Shown here: positions 44,808 through 56,918 of the stretch, one piece after another
How the letters are laid out: the number at the start of each line of letters is the position of its first letter
Position numbering within the stretch: the first letter of the stretch is position 1
Assembly: GCA_022113835.1 (NCBI GenBank)
Contig: JAILWY010000002.1
Location: 970,501-1,034,500 of the forward strand
Reading direction: 5' to 3'
Origin: Atopsyche davidsoni
Lineage: Eukaryota > Arthropoda > Insecta > Trichoptera > Hydrobiosidae
Length of the DNA stretch: 64,000 nt
Translations under genes and position numbers: made by a program
The notes under the pieces: model-generated
Told to the model about the DNA's origin: nothing
Databases searched by the model: none
What the model saw: only the letters and a program-made list of their open reading frames with translations

Positions 44808-44820
44808 TATACTCGTAGTA
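44568..44820 (+). pseudogene. Helitron-type ORF relic (coiled, Arg/Glu-rich repeat segment)
   Basis: One frame gives PPKRAVIGRYTADAK (from about 44571). A shifted frame gives VRLESKRLRKQQSRAVE, TSEKHEARL, a stop, then VRIRDTIARAAETLQQHE. This repeated (R)AAETxEQHEARL-like pattern is typical of the region upstream of the Rep/helicase domains in Helitron-type proteins of insects. It has a frameshift and an in-frame TAA, so it is dead. It runs into the 3' end of the element. Confidence 0.65.
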
Positions 44821-45099
44821 TATTAACCATTCCAATAAGCTTCGACCTTATCATACAAGAGAAAACTCACCAAAAATCAAAACATATCATTAAAACGACA
44901 GCAGAAAATTTCATATAAATGACAGTCAAAACCTGCGAACACATTCACACTTTTGTTTCTAGACTCTGATGAAAGTACAATTCGTAACGTTCAAAAATCA
45001 CGTTATTTTTACGTGTATTTACGACGTTCTTAATAATTCAGACAGCAACGTGTATAGACAGATATTGCAAGGCGTTCGTTACAAGCCCGTACAGCCAAG

Positions 45100-45265
45100 T
45101 ACCGAATAAAATACAATAGTATAGAGGGGATACTCGCCGTAACGCGCGGTAGGCCGGATCTTTACGATACGTCGTAAAACCCATTTATGACCGCTCAATC
45201 AATATGTCGTCGAGCCGGGTCGCGGCAGTTTGTAAGAATTTGATGACGGCGGCATCTTTCATATA
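45100..45265. promoter_or_regulatory. GC-richer patch, candidate regulatory element
   Basis: CpG-dense for the window. Contains an inverted repeat TTTACGA-TACG-TCGTAAA (about 45161-45178), AATCAATATG (Exd/Pbx-like) and CGAGCCGGGTCGCGG. No frame. Confidence 0.28.
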
Positions 45266-46005
45266 AAATAAACTAATGAATGTCGTCTGTAACGATTGTC
45301 GTTTACCCGTGATTTGAGACCTACGAATTAATTTGTTGACTTACTGCTTTTTTACGGGAAATCACTCTGATCGGATGTGCGTTTTGTGTGTCACTATAAA
45401 ATAATTGTTACACAAAAAAAAAAAATTATTCATGCCTTCCGCATGATCAAGTAATGAAAATAAACATATTTACTTAAAAAAAAAGCTGATGAAAATATTT
45501 TTATGAATTTTTAAAAAGCCTATAAAATACACCATGTCAAAGTTAATAGATCGTATCAAATGATTTAAAACTTTTTTTATCTCGCATTAACTTCGCCCTT
45601 TCCATTTCCTCCCCCAAACTTTTTAAAACTCTGTTTAACTACTTTTATTTTTTCATTGCATTAGCCTACTTATTAACCAAAGTTCAGAATATATTGTTGA
45701 ACATGGCGTATAACGTTCTAACTGAATAAAATCGACTTGTATCATAGTACAATTACGCTAATTTTTATATCCTTAAAATTTGTACTGTCCAAAATATTTT
45801 GAATGCTTAAAGTGTTGATAAAAAATAAATATATTTATTTGATTTGAAATCAAGGTTTTCTATCGTTGATTAGGATTAAAGGTTTGGCAAACTCATCAAC
45901 AATTGATCAACGCCTAAATTCAAACCGCAATAGTTTCAGAGGTTGTTTTTACGAAATCTATGCATCCTGAAGGTTGCCGTTTCAATGAGGGTCGCTTGTA
46001 CGTAC
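45266..46005. other. AT-rich sequence, nothing recognised
   Basis: No supported feature. Confidence 0.45.
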
Positions 46006-46009
46006 TTGG

Positions 46010-46185
46010 GGTCAAAATCACACCCAACTACCCCACCAGTAATCGAATGTAACCCTTAACGGGGTCGGGCCAGCAGCCTCGTGACCCTTTATCAAGCACA
46101 CAGGACACCTGTAAAGTCGGCTTATGCTTGCGCACCTGCCCGTGATTACAACTGAATTCGCCTGAGAAACCGATGCGTGTAAGAA
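46010..46185. promoter_or_regulatory. Candidate regulatory patch with paired E-boxes
   Basis: GGACACCTGTAAA and GCGCACCTGCCCG supply two CACCTG cores about 30 bases apart, with GGGGTCAAAATCA upstream (nuclear-receptor half-site-like). GC-richer, no frame. Confidence 0.3.
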
Positions 46186-48025
46186 CCGTTAATTCATTTT
46201 ATATTTAAAAATGTAAGTACAATATTACGCCTTCAATAATCAGTTTACATGAGAAAAAAAAAATTATAAATGTTTTAAATCAACAGTACGAAATATGTGT
46301 TGAAATAGACGTCGAAGAAAATGTAAAACTACTATGCATTTGTTTGATTGACTGTTTAAATTAAAAAAATATATAAAAATATATTTCCATGCTTTTAAGT
46401 GCTGTATATAATTATATGAGACCGATTTTAATAAAACGTTTGATTAAGTTTAATCATGGAAAATAGCGTTATTAATAAACAATAACAAATTTAAATATTT
46501 TTCAAACCGTTTCAGCCAAAGGACTTATATATCAATCATTTTTATGAATCATGAACTCAATTTATTGCTAACCTAAATTTCCCATATATTTTATTGACAT
46601 TCCACGTATTTTTCATTTAAAAGTAGGAATTTTATTTAAATTTATGAATATTATATCAAATATTTGTAATTTTCCAGCCATTTGACTATTCAAATCGTAC
46701 TGATTCAATCGTAAATACATAATGATGTGTTTTTATTTTAATTATTGTGTAATATTTTAAAATAATAATCCATTTTCTATTAAACTAAATCTCCGATGCA
46801 CAAAAAATAACAAATCTCAAATAAATTTGTTTTTTTTTATATAAAAAAGAGCTTTGAAATATAATACGTCAAATATAATTTTACTAAATAATACCGAAAT
46901 TCTGAGTACATAAGGTTTTTTGAGAGTTATATAGAATCTTTGAAACAAAAAATATTATTTTACGTGATAGATATTTTTTACACAAGTAAAAAATATCCGA
47001 AGGTATCAAATGTGAATTCTTTGTAACTAATATAATACACTGAGAGTTCGCAGTAATATCTGTATGATATTCGATTCAATGATATTTCAAAACAGAGTAT
47101 CGATTCGGACAAAATACTATTGCTGTACCCAAATCGAATTATAGAAATCCAAATCTCTTTGTAAAAAAATTCTATAAAAAGTTTTATTAGGAATCCGCAT
47201 TAGAAACAAGATAAAAATTATTGGAAATTTATTGTTACTATATTTCTGTTACCAACTAAATTCCGCAGATTCATAAATACGCTTTCTTTAATTAAAGTGG
47301 ATTGATTAAATGTGATTTATAAACTTTTTAATCAGAATTAACATTAAATACTGGTCGGTATGTAAATTGTAGCTTTCACGGTATTTTGATGGCTGGATGG
47401 TCTAAAATAAATTCAATCGAATAATCTGACGAGCGGCTTCACCTGTCCGAGGCAATTGACTTGTTTTTTTGAACTTATAAAGACCTATTCATCGGGAACA
47501 GGTGTCGAACTGCGCAATATGCATTCAAAATAAAGCCGTATAAAATAAATGTTATGCAAAAGACTATAATTATAAATATTTATATCCATTGATTTGAAGA
47601 TTTTTATTATCTCTGTATACTAAGAGCAACATTATTTATTACGGAATTATTTTAGTACAAAATATACGCAAAATATTTGAAACGCATATGCTTTTGTGAA
47701 GTTTGATTTAAATGGAATTTTAAGGAAATTAGGCTGTCAAATGAACAGAACGTATTCACATATTTGCACAGCGAAAAGTTATCCTTATGTAAAACGAAAT
47801 ATTTTCTCCAGTATTTTTTGTACATTAATGTAAAACTATGTATACACTCGAAAATTATTTTTTATACATTTGACATACAAGTGTGAATAATTCTTGCACA
47901 ATAGCACAATATCTTTCGATGCTCTCAATAAAAGCAAAGTATAGAAATCAATGCTATAGATTTGAGGACGCAAGCAATTCATTCTCGTTTCCAATAGATA
48001 TAAATCAACAAACGAAGTACACCCG
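46186..48025. other. AT-rich sequence with one E-box pair
   Basis: Mostly featureless. At 47430-47515, TTCACCTGTCC and GAACAGGTGTC (both CACCTG type) flank about 50 bases and may be a small regulatory site. Confidence 0.35.
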
Positions 48026-48029
48026 AAGA

Positions 48030-48375
48030 AAGACGGAAAAAGGTGAAAGTGCTACCCGCCACGCCGAGGCACGAGTCCTTGTTGTCAAATGCAACATATA
48101 CCGCGGCGTATAAAAATAAACATAAAACACATCGCCACTGAATCGTATCTCCCCATCCATTTTTGATTTCCATCAAATACGAACGGCCCCGGAGCCATTG
48201 TGGGGCGCAACCCTTCCAGCTCCTCTTTCACGTCGCCGGCAAGATTGACGCCAGAATGGGAATATTTACTGAGAAAACTCTTCATTTGTCCGCGCCCTCC
48301 GTCATTCTCATGGAAATCGCCGCTGCCGGTCCGCGCCCAGAGCCTCCGGTGTATTCTCCTTGCTTTCTGAATTTT
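48030..48375. promoter_or_regulatory. CpG-rich candidate promoter or enhancer
   Basis: Contains CCGCGGCGTATAAAAATA near 48100 (TATA-like), GGAGCCATTGTGGGG (SOX-type), a TTTGATTTCCATCAAA inverted repeat and CGCCGCTGCCGG. Small frames run both ways with no family. The TATA-like string next to CpGs leaves promoter function possible. Confidence 0.3.
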
Positions 48376-48600
48376 GTTTATTATTTTACAAAAGACGGCT
48401 AGCTTTTGAATTTATTTATTATTGCTAAACATCGGATCTACCAACACACACACACATGTATATATAGATCTGATGATAACTTGGGGTGATAAAAGTGGAC
48501 TGATCTGGGCGATTGGGGCCTCGTGCCTCCAGAGAGTCTTTATGAGCGATAATCCTCTTGAATAATAGCTAAATATTTCTGCATACTTGTTATTTATGAC
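48376..48600. other. Mixed sequence with a short CA run
   Basis: A CACACACACA run sits at 48445-48456. No other feature. Confidence 0.45.
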
Positions 48601-48611
48601 GTTTTAAGTAA

Positions 48612-48720
<109 letters not shown>

Positions 48721-48724
48721 AATA

Positions 48725-48886
48725 TTTTTATGTAAAATACTTGAGTGATTATTTGATAGTGCCAACGTGAAAAGTTGGCGAAACCGATCACAAAGAAAAA
48801 CGAACTTGTGGAAAATCACTCATGTATTTTACTCAAAAATATTAAAATGGAATTCCACCAAGTACTCTCTGTCAAAAATATTGAAT
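48725..48886. mobile_element. Foldback family F, copy 6 (deleted left arm, clean right end)
   Basis: ATGTAAAATACTTGAGTGATT jumps to TTTGATAGTGCCAACGTG, then GGCGAAACCGATCACAAAG, GGAAAATCACTCATGTATTT and the uninterrupted end ATATTAAAATGGAATTCC, ACCAAGTACTCTCTGTC, AAAAATATTGAA. This end shows the pre-insertion form of the site split by the SINE hybrid at 33.7 kb. Confidence 0.75.
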
Positions 48887-49005
48887 ATATATGTTACTAT
48901 GAGCTTAAAATCAAGATAAAACATTATGCTCACTGCATAAAAAAAATATAATTATTACTCTTGTTGAGGGACAAGGCATTTGATTGGTGAAGATCCATTT
49001 TTTTT

Positions 49006-49243
49006 ATAATGATAAAGGTAACTTTGTATTCTTTCTTCACTTTGAGTTTATTATATTTTTTGCATGACTAGTTTTGACCAACAGACATGGTCATCATCAG
49101 ATACATAACTAAGCTTACAGCTACTAACCAAACAGTTTAGCTATGCATCTGATGATGACCAAGTCTGTAGGTCGAATATAGTCATGCAAAAAATATAATA
49201 AACTCAAAGTGAAGAATGAATACAAAGTTTCCTTTATCATTAT
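49006..49243. mobile_element. Hairpin (foldback) MITE, arms about 108 bp
   Basis: The left arm (49006-49113) begins ATAATGATAAAGG and contains AACTCAAAGTGAAGAA inverted, GCATGACTAG and GGTCATCATCAGATAC. The right arm (49136-49243) is its inverse with few mismatches. The loop is about 22 bases (GCTTACAGCTACTAACC). No second copy in this window, no coding capacity. Target duplication unclear because the flanks are AT-rich. Confidence 0.8.
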
Positions 49244-49429
49244 ATATAAATATTACCACGAGTGTATTACATATCATTTATTTCGTAATTCCTATTTTTG
49301 CAAAAATCAGTTTTGCAGGTCATCATTTTTTTTTAACTGAAGTAGATTCAGCAGATCTCTTTGAATAAGATAAACCTTGAATATATTTAAATATAACTTC
49401 ATTACCCTTGCATGTGTCTATAAAGCTTT

Positions 49430-49700
49430 ACAGCGTCTTTGCGCTCAATAGCATGGTATGATGTGTTACTATCGAGCCTGTGTGTGCTGCCCATCAGTGT
49501 TTCCTCGCTGGGCGCCACGCGACCCCCGTCACTCAGTGATTAGGGTGGCGTACCTGTGTTTGCAATCGCGGGGGCACGGGGCGCGGGGCAGGTCGCCGCT
49601 AGTTTGGCCCCCACACGCTTTATAATTGATGATATTGGGCCCACAGCTACCAGCTGCCTGCTGGACGTCTAATTGGCGTATATCGGGAAATCCATCTCTA
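49430..49700. promoter_or_regulatory. GC-rich candidate regulatory patch
   Basis: Contains CACTCAGTGATTAGGG and TATAATTGATGATA, GTCTAATTGGCG (homeodomain-like), CAGCTACCAGCTGCC (E-box CAGCTG) and CGGGGGCACGGGGCGCGG. Density of CpG is high and no frame is convincing. Confidence 0.32.
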
Positions 49701-50780
49701 CATGTAGCCGGAGAAATCTGTCAAAGAATATTTTAATAAATTTAGGAGAAATCCATTCCAAAAAAACAGTATAAAACAGTATTTTTTTTAAACCGACCAG
49801 TTCAATTGTTCCAGCTTAAATTCAGCTTTTAAATATTAAAAAGGCAAATTTATGAAACGAATCGTTCCAGGATTAACCGCAGTTTCTTCTCAGTGCTTTT
49901 AATTGCTTGCTCATCTGCTTCTTTTATTTTGAAATCGTACTTTTATAGAGCAATTTTGCTATTCATTTCTCGTTCTCAGATTAAGCATGAAAGATTTTCT
50001 GCTCATGGAATAAAAATTATTTTTAAAATGATATATGATGAACTTATCAGAGCATGAGGGTTTGTTTTCCACGGTCTCTGGCTTTATGAATGACGGCTGT
50101 GTTGTCGGTAAAGGGATTATATACAAGGGTTGTGGTGTTTTAGGTATCACAGAATGCGGCTGAGACTACCTCTGACATCACCTGTCTCGCGACCCTTCTT
50201 TATAGAATTATACTTCGTACATCGAACCCCACTAAAATATTTCACATATAACAAAGATTTACATTTATAATTAAATTATTTATATACCTTGTGAAAAATT
50301 CAGAATCTTTGATTGGAAAGTTGCCACAAAAGTTTTGTGCAAACTCTCGCACGACAAACCGTATTTTTAAGCCCAGCTCTATTCATATATTCGAAAAATT
50401 TGCAAAATATTATCCTTTGAGTGAGGAGCCACACGAGACAGCGCATGTAAATGCGTGTACATATAAAAGTATCACAAGAGAATTTTGTCTGCCTTTGTAC
50501 AATATCAGACATATGAATTTCCGTACGGAGGTAATATATTATCCAATTTTTCCATACAACCTAATAATATACGCTGGAACAACTTAGGTTTTACCGTAAT
50601 ATGGTATTTTATCAGATACAATACTCTGCCTGCGTAATATACTTAGTTTAAATTCTAGTCTTGACTTTTAAAACCGTAGACCAGGGTTTTTAAAATAGTG
50701 TAACGCGATTTGAGATATCAAAACATATAACAAATGTAGGCCAAATTTAATTTATCATACAATATCCATTGCTAGAAAAT
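49701..50780. other. AT-rich sequence, nothing recognised
   Basis: A 98-codon plus frame (50291-50587) has no domain I recognise and low-complexity character. No repeats. Confidence 0.38.
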
Positions 50781-50784
50781 TAAC

Positions 50785-50855
50785 GGTTGGCTTACTGCCT
50801 CAGCGGTTAGATCATAGACTCTTGATAGTCAAGTCAAGGTAGGTGAGTTAATGGT
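50785..50855 (+). repeat. Possible tRNA-like relic
   Basis: TGCCTCAGCGGTTAGATCAT resembles a tRNA A box, followed by ACTCTTGATAGTCAAGT, which could be an anticodon-arm relic. No B box. Low confidence. Confidence 0.2.
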
Positions 50856-50974
50856 TAAAAATTATAATCTTCCCTTAATAGATTATTGCAAATAAGTTAT
50901 ATAAAAAAAAAAGTTCAGAGCAAGCCTAGCAATGTGATGACTCTAACAGTTTATCTTTCATAAGAAACCCCACC

Positions 50975-51315
50975 CCAACTTGTTAGCTGCCGGGCAGGCT
51001 GGAAGGAACTTTCAGCAGAGGCAGGGATGGGCGTCCCGATGCCTGAAAATTTGCTATGTAAATATGATTCATAAAACTATTGAGTCCGTGAGCGAGGCCG
51101 CCGGGGAAAGGACAACATTTATTTAATGTATTGCATCGAATATTCATGACGCGAGATACTTTATCCCTTTTGTCTAGGAAGGAGATATATAGAGCGAGTA
51201 TAAATATTCAGCCGAATTTAAAGTAGGGATGATTTTAGGACGGCGTAAGGCTGTCTTTGAAAATAGGGGAAAACTCATAACGGCCATTGTGAAACTGCCG
51301 GTTTTTGGATAATTA
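50975..51315. promoter_or_regulatory. Candidate regulatory patch
   Basis: GC-richer, with GGACAACATTTATTTAATG, GAATATTCATGACGCG, AGATACTTTATCCC (GATA-type on the minus strand), ACGGCCATTGTG (SOX-type) and GGATAATTAG. No frame. One of the longer motif-dense patches. Confidence 0.32.
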
Positions 51316-51389
51316 GTAATAAAGATTTAATGTTATAAAAATATGCGTTCGAGGGTTTTCGAAAGCGTTGGTATTTTGTTACATTTGAA

Positions 51390-51435
51390 TTTTCGACGTT
51401 TTGGTCTCGAAACTGGAGCCATCTTCAGGAACGAT
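51390..51435 (+). repeat. Dispersed ACTGGA motif, third copy
   Basis: GACGTTTTGGTCTCGAAACT, then GGAGCCATCTTCAGG. Same core as 10120-10153 and 44062-44093. Fragment of an unidentified repeat. Confidence 0.35.
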
Positions 51436-53225
51436 TCTCTAATACAATAATAATAATTAATATTAATTTAATACTTTCATGGTCCTATGTTTTTTTTATA
51501 ATTTGTGTGTTGATCAAAAATATTATAAAAAAGATATCAATTAACTTTAAATGAGGTAAATGTATAAAATATTTTTCAGAGTATTGTTTACAAAAATCAT
51601 ATAAATATTAATATATTATTGCAGAAAAATTAAAAGAAGCTCTTAAAAAGTTTAAACGCTCAGAAACACAATGATCTGAATTTTCTAGCCATTTAAATTT
51701 GATATTTGTTACCAATGAAATACATATGAAATATTACAAATTTAACTCGTATGTAGTAATCAAACTAAATTAATCAGATTTAATTTTTAATAATGAGCCA
51801 TATCATATAAGCATAAATTCTGGAATAAAATAACTTAAGGTTATATTTCTAACGAAAACATAAAAAATATGAACTGTCTAACAGTAAAGAATGTGCCCTG
51901 AAAGATCATATGAATTTCTAAGATGATTTCAGTTTTTTTTCTTAGAATTGTTTCTTCGGATTCCTTTTTATGTCAAATATAATTCAAAAGAATAAACAAT
52001 GCGTATAAATATATAAATTATAACTTCCGATTTGCCTTTTGTTGTTTTCTTTTATCGACAAATATTTATGTTTATCGTAAATTTATTGGAATATTGATTC
52101 ATTCCGCTGGAAAATAATAAAAATATTAATGTATTCCGTCATAAATGTAAATGCTGAAACCGTAAACTATGTCATAAATATGTAAAATGAATAGATAAAT
52201 TATATAATAATAAATAAAATAATGTGTCATTGTAATATATTACTAGCACTTGGCATTAAAAACTGTTCAACAATAAATTGCTTGATTTTGACAATCACGT
52301 ACTTTTGCTAAAACGGCAATACTTAAATACTAATATTAGATATTCATACTTAATAATGAATTATTTATGAAATGTTTTAATTTTTTTCAAGGTTATAATG
52401 GATAAATTTTTATTATAATTGCATTTCTATAAAAAGAGATATTTATATAACTTGGGTGATATTTTGAAAATTGGGTACGTCTGTGACGATGGTTTTTTGC
52501 TGTTATATAAAAATGAATATTTGGTTGGATTAACTGTATATTATTGACATGAATTTTGGTGCGTATGTTGTATATCTATTTATTAAAAATAAACGTTTTA
52601 TATTGACCGTTTAACATGGAAAAGAGATAAGTTTTTCTAATAACGTTTAACACTTATTTTAGGAAAACTGCTTCCAAACCCTTTTTTAAAATATTAACAC
52701 TACGCGAAATGTCAAAACCCAAAATAATTTTAAAATAACTGATATTGCTTTATTACTGAATCAACAAAAATTTATCAGTATTTATTTTCAATAATTGAAA
52801 ATTTCATTATGACTTTCGCATTTTAAAGGCTTCGCCGGGATTGTAATATCCTAGCCATTTGGCAATTCGTATTTTATTTTAATATTGAGTATTTTAAAAT
52901 CAACAACCCTGTTATTGATAATATTTATATTACTATAAATGTTTTTGAGAGAATGTTCTATGCGGAATCCCACTATAATATTTCTTGGTAAAAAAATATT
53001 ATTAGTATTTTTACAACTTTTTTGTAAAAACGCGGACATGAGCTAGATAAGAGCTATTTTATTTTAGTACAAAAATTATTTGGCAAGAATATCATAATTT
53101 AACTCTCAAAGCAGTATTTGATACCATGCTTTCAAGGTTCGAGTGAAAAATCAAAGCAAAAACATCAAGGACTCTTCGTCTTACAGTAAACCTAAAAAAT
53201 ATACTGAAAATAATCAATTTCAAAA
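51436..53225. other. AT-rich sequence, nothing recognised
   Basis: About 1.8 kb without frames beyond 62 codons, repeats or GC patches. Confidence 0.45.
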
Positions 53226-53229
53226 GACG

Positions 53230-53450
53230 TCAGGCACGTACAACAATCACCACTCTCCACACAAAAGTCCGGCGCCGAACGTAAAAAAACCGCGCCGATG
53301 CATGTGAAGTGAGAGAGGACGCGGCGCTCTCGGCAATCGATCAAGCACCCCTGGCTGGACCGCGGGCCGCTCTTCACTACCCCTGCCCAGGTCTACCCTC
53401 AGCATCGCAAACACACTGTTTGCTTCAGGCAACTGACTTCAGTTGCTCGA
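53230..53450. promoter_or_regulatory. CpG-rich candidate regulatory patch
   Basis: Contains GTCCGGCGCCGAACG, CGCGCCGATGCATG, GGCAATCGATCAAGC and a tight hairpin GCAACTGA-CT-TCAGTTGC (about 53429-53446). Frames lie on the minus strand in two phases, so no gene is called. Confidence 0.27.
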
Positions 53451-53615
53451 ACACTTGAGTTGGATCCATTCACTCTATTTGATCAAGCAATATATAAGTT
53501 TGTAAGGATTCTAAATTTCTACGTAAAATAAATCAACTGTTACCATTTTTTTTTTCAGAAAATTATCTTTTTTTATTTAAGAGCATCGTCATACCTTTAC
53601 ACTTTCATGAAACTG

Positions 53616-54201
53616 TTAAGAGTCTTGCTACCTAACCTTGCTTGGTGTCCATCCCCCGTCTGCCATAAAAAAAGGACCGTTTTACCTGGCGAAATCGTGT
53701 CATTTAATTAATTTAATTGTCACTTTATTTATCTATGTCACAAATTGAATTTTTCAGAGTATTAAAAAAAGTATAATTTATATTTATCTATTTTTTATTT
53801 TTTTATTTACGTCCATTTTCAGGGTAAAATAAAACCTGAAAGATGTTGAAAAATTTGATAAAATGACGACTTTTCACAACCAAAGTTTGTTAAAGATTTT
53901 TTTTTTTAAATTTTTTAAATAATAAAACTCACAGGGTTTATATTTAATCTCTTAATTCCAATTGAAAAAAAGACTTTTAAATGTTTAGGACTCTTAGAAC
54001 AGGGAATCTCCAAATTTCTACACTTCAATCGGAAAAACATATTTATCATATTAAAAGTAAATTTACAAGAATTGAAAAAATATTCTGTTCGAAAGTATCT
54101 ATCTTTTTGCATTAAAATTTTTTTGATTGGTGCAGTCGATTTTTCGCAAAACGGACCAGAAAATGACCAAAAAAACTCGAGTATGGGACTAAGGTCCTTA
54201 A
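53616..54201 (+). mobile_element. TTAA-flanked element (family A), copy 2, longest form
   Basis: TTAA at 53616-53619 and 54198-54201 bound the element. The left end TTAAGAGTCTTGCTACC and the right end GACTAAGGTCCTTAA are short imperfect inverted repeats. The internal part matches copy 1 (8738-9289) in reverse orientation, and its ends match copy 3 (27483-27660). There is no transposase frame; the 65-codon minus frame is low complexity. It may be a piggyBac-type MITE, judged from TTAA alone. Confidence 0.8.
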
Positions 54202-54394
54202 CAAACCAAAATTAAAAATAAAAAACAAACAAATCAAGTCGGGAACCGAATCGTCGGAATATGAAACAAAATAAGCTCTCAAGGTCATAACAAAGGTTTT
54301 ATTTGTTTGGAAACATTTATGAAGAAAATATTACAATGAAAAAATCTATTGAAAATTGTTATATCAAGTTTTTTGGGTGTATTTTTGCCATTGA

Positions 54395-54640
54395 TGTGAG
54401 TCCGGCCACGAGTGTCCGCAGTTGAAGATGTCCCACTCTCGTTGTTTGCTTGTCGCCGTGGCGTGACGTGAGGCTGGCTGTACCGCGAGTCTCCGGTCTC
54501 CTTTGTGTGATGCTCCTATCTTCGGCAAGTTTTTATTGCTGCCAGTTTTCTGTACTTCTTTTTGTTCTGATATCCCCGTGAGTGGAGATCTTCAGGGACT
54601 CTACGGACAAAAACTCCACCGCGATTCTTGGAGAGATCAT
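54395..54640. promoter_or_regulatory. GC-richer patch, candidate regulatory element
   Basis: Contains GTCGCCGTGGCGTGACGTGAGG and CTCCGGTCTCC, then TGGAGATCTTCAGGGACTC. The 67-codon plus frame (54503-54706) is not recognised. Could also be an old repeat. Confidence 0.22.
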
Positions 54641-54644
54641 TATC

Positions 54645-55045
54645 GATATTATTTGAAAGCAAAACGGACTGAGATTTTCACATTAACGTTTCACATTAAC
54701 AAATGACAATTTAATACTACATAATAAAAAAAACAAGCCTGAAAAGTAAAAAAAAATTTTTAAAAAACTACTTTAGAAAATGACATCCTTCTTTTTTTAT
54801 CATATATCAAATTTTTGTCAAATAAAAAAACTTGTCGATTCTTAAAGTAAATAAAAACCGTTTTTTATTTTATTATTTGAATAACGAAAGAAAAGGTTGT
54901 GTAATCTACAGATAAAAAAAATATACTTAGGTAATTTTCAAATCTACACAAGATGTCTGATGTCTAAAAATTTAGTTCAAAAAGTAACTTAGCCTATCGT
55001 CAAAAATTAAATTGATTGAATGGTCCTAACATTAAAAAATCACAT
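54645..55045. other. AT-rich sequence, nothing recognised
   Basis: No supported feature. Confidence 0.45.
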
Positions 55046-55047
55046 GT

Positions 55048-55295
55048 GCAGAACGCAACCTGAAGCTTTTGAGTTGAAAGTATAAAAATGGAGAGCTTTC
55101 CCCCGCCGGGTGTCTGTGACATCCTGCAGGGAGGCTCCAGCGCGCAGAATGGCCGGAACCGGAAGTGGCGCCACCGCTGTGAAGCCTTTTAGACGCCCTT
55201 TTGTTCCCGGACTCTAAAAAATGCAATCGGCGATTTTTGCAGCTCCACCGCGGAGCCACTTTAGGGTTTTTACTGCCACTGCGCTCGGGGTGCTT
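55048..55295. promoter_or_regulatory. CpG-rich patch with ETS-type site, candidate promoter or enhancer
   Basis: GGCCGGAACCGGAAGTGGCG holds an ETS core (CCGGAAGT). AAGTATAAAAATGG (TATA-like) lies near 55080, and TCCACCGCGGAGCC further on. The 100-codon minus frame (55032-55334) shows no family. Confidence 0.3.
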
Positions 55296-56490
55296 GGATA
55301 AAGAAACCTTATTTTTAATGAAATAAGTAGGCAATTATTTTAAAGAGTTCTTCATTCTTTTGTTATAATTTTTTCCAGTAATTGCTAAATGTTAAAATCC
55401 TTAAGAAATCAAAATTTATCTGTCTCCCATAGTGCATATTTTTTAAAACAAAACCATAATTTAAATAGAAATCACTTGGCAAAATAAACTAACAGAACTA
55501 AGTCCTACGTACCTAGGCTTTATTGGACACTATTTATGGGCTTGTATACAAATTATCTAATTAATGTCGTTAATATTTTCAATATTCCACGATAGTAAAT
55601 ATATTTTTTAAATATAATAATTTGTATTTTCAATAAAAAATTGTTGAGCTGTTTCTCTTATTTTTAAAATATATTTTATTTTAACTTTTAATTTATGAAA
55701 TTCGAAGATCGGTCGAATGGTCTGATTCATACTAATTTCATTATTAAATACATTTATATATATTTTAAGTGTACCAAATTTTTGTACGTATTTATGAAAT
55801 TATACTAATGAAAATATATAAATCTTGTTTTTTTTTTTTCTTAATCAAGATATAATGAGAATTCCTCTTCTAACACGCACAAAAACAATAAAGTTGGAAT
55901 TCAGCTGAACCCTCGTGTACTTCCATCCCCTTTCTGTCCACTTTTCCACCCTCAGATCTCATCAGGCTGGTCCTCCAGTGGAGGCTTCGCTCAAATATTG
56001 TCCCTCCACAGAACCTGCAGTGTTTGCACCCTTCACGACTACCACGGCATATTTGCACGAATAGGGGTAGATTACGCTTTTGTTTATTGGAGTTTTTAAG
56101 GGTTTTTATGATATGTGCTACTTTGTTTATTAAATATTTCCTTAAATTGTATTTTTGTAGATCATTCTGAGTCAGGGTAATCAGTGTACTAATTTTTTCA
56201 AAAATAAATGAGCAAACTTCGACTGTAAAAATTTTTTTTTGTAGTAAAGACGAAATCGTGATTTAAAAAAAGGATATTTGATAATGATTAGTTATGAAAT
56301 TATTGAGAGTGGTGTATGCTATCATCGTCTTTATCATAATATTGGAGTGAAAAACAGGAACACAACGCTCTCCGGTGACAGTTGAAAGGCCTTAAAAAAT
56401 AGCCTGGGGTGGCTTTTCTTAGTCCGATACATCAAGCAAGACTTTTTTTTAAATTCTTAAATACATTGCTTAAAAGTTTATATACAAACA
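55296..56490. other. AT-rich sequence, no recognised feature
   Basis: A less AT-rich stretch at 55890-56060 carries a 62-codon minus frame with several Cys residues. No zinc-finger spacing or family could be confirmed. Confidence 0.35.
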
Positions 56491-56499
56491 TTTGTCCAA

Positions 56500-56735
56500 C
56501 TTAAAGAGACAATTTCAGCTAAATCCACAATAAAGCGAGATGAAACCCGAGCATCGACTCGCGGAGCACATAACGCAATTTGTATGGAGTTATGCCTTCG
56601 CTCCGGCCCTGCCAGCCTTGCTCCTGGGCGTCTGCTATAATTTCTGCTCCTGGAATGCAATTAGTCCGCAAACCGGCGGTCCAATTCACCCCCTGCTGCG
56701 GCTCTGTGTTGTATTTTGTAGAATGCATATTTTTC
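56500..56735. promoter_or_regulatory. Candidate regulatory patch with homeodomain-type sites
   Basis: AATCCACAATAAAGCG, GAATGCAATTAGTCCGC and ACGCAATTTGTATGG lie in GC-richer sequence. Frames are open on both strands here (56540-56770 and 56580-56870 plus; 56478-56660 and 56519-56728 minus), as composition predicts, and none is recognised. Confidence 0.3.
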
Positions 56736-56918
56736 AGGAAGGTACGTTTTGTACCCTGTCATTTTATTAGACTTTGCAGTGTTTTTAGTGAAACAAATGA
56801 ATTTTTGATATACATAAACAAACGTACTGCCCGATTGCTTAGTGCGGGTTGCGATACAAAAGTGGTGTAAATAGAGAGCAGGAAATTTTGAGTTACTATT
56901 ATGCTATAGTTATGTTTT

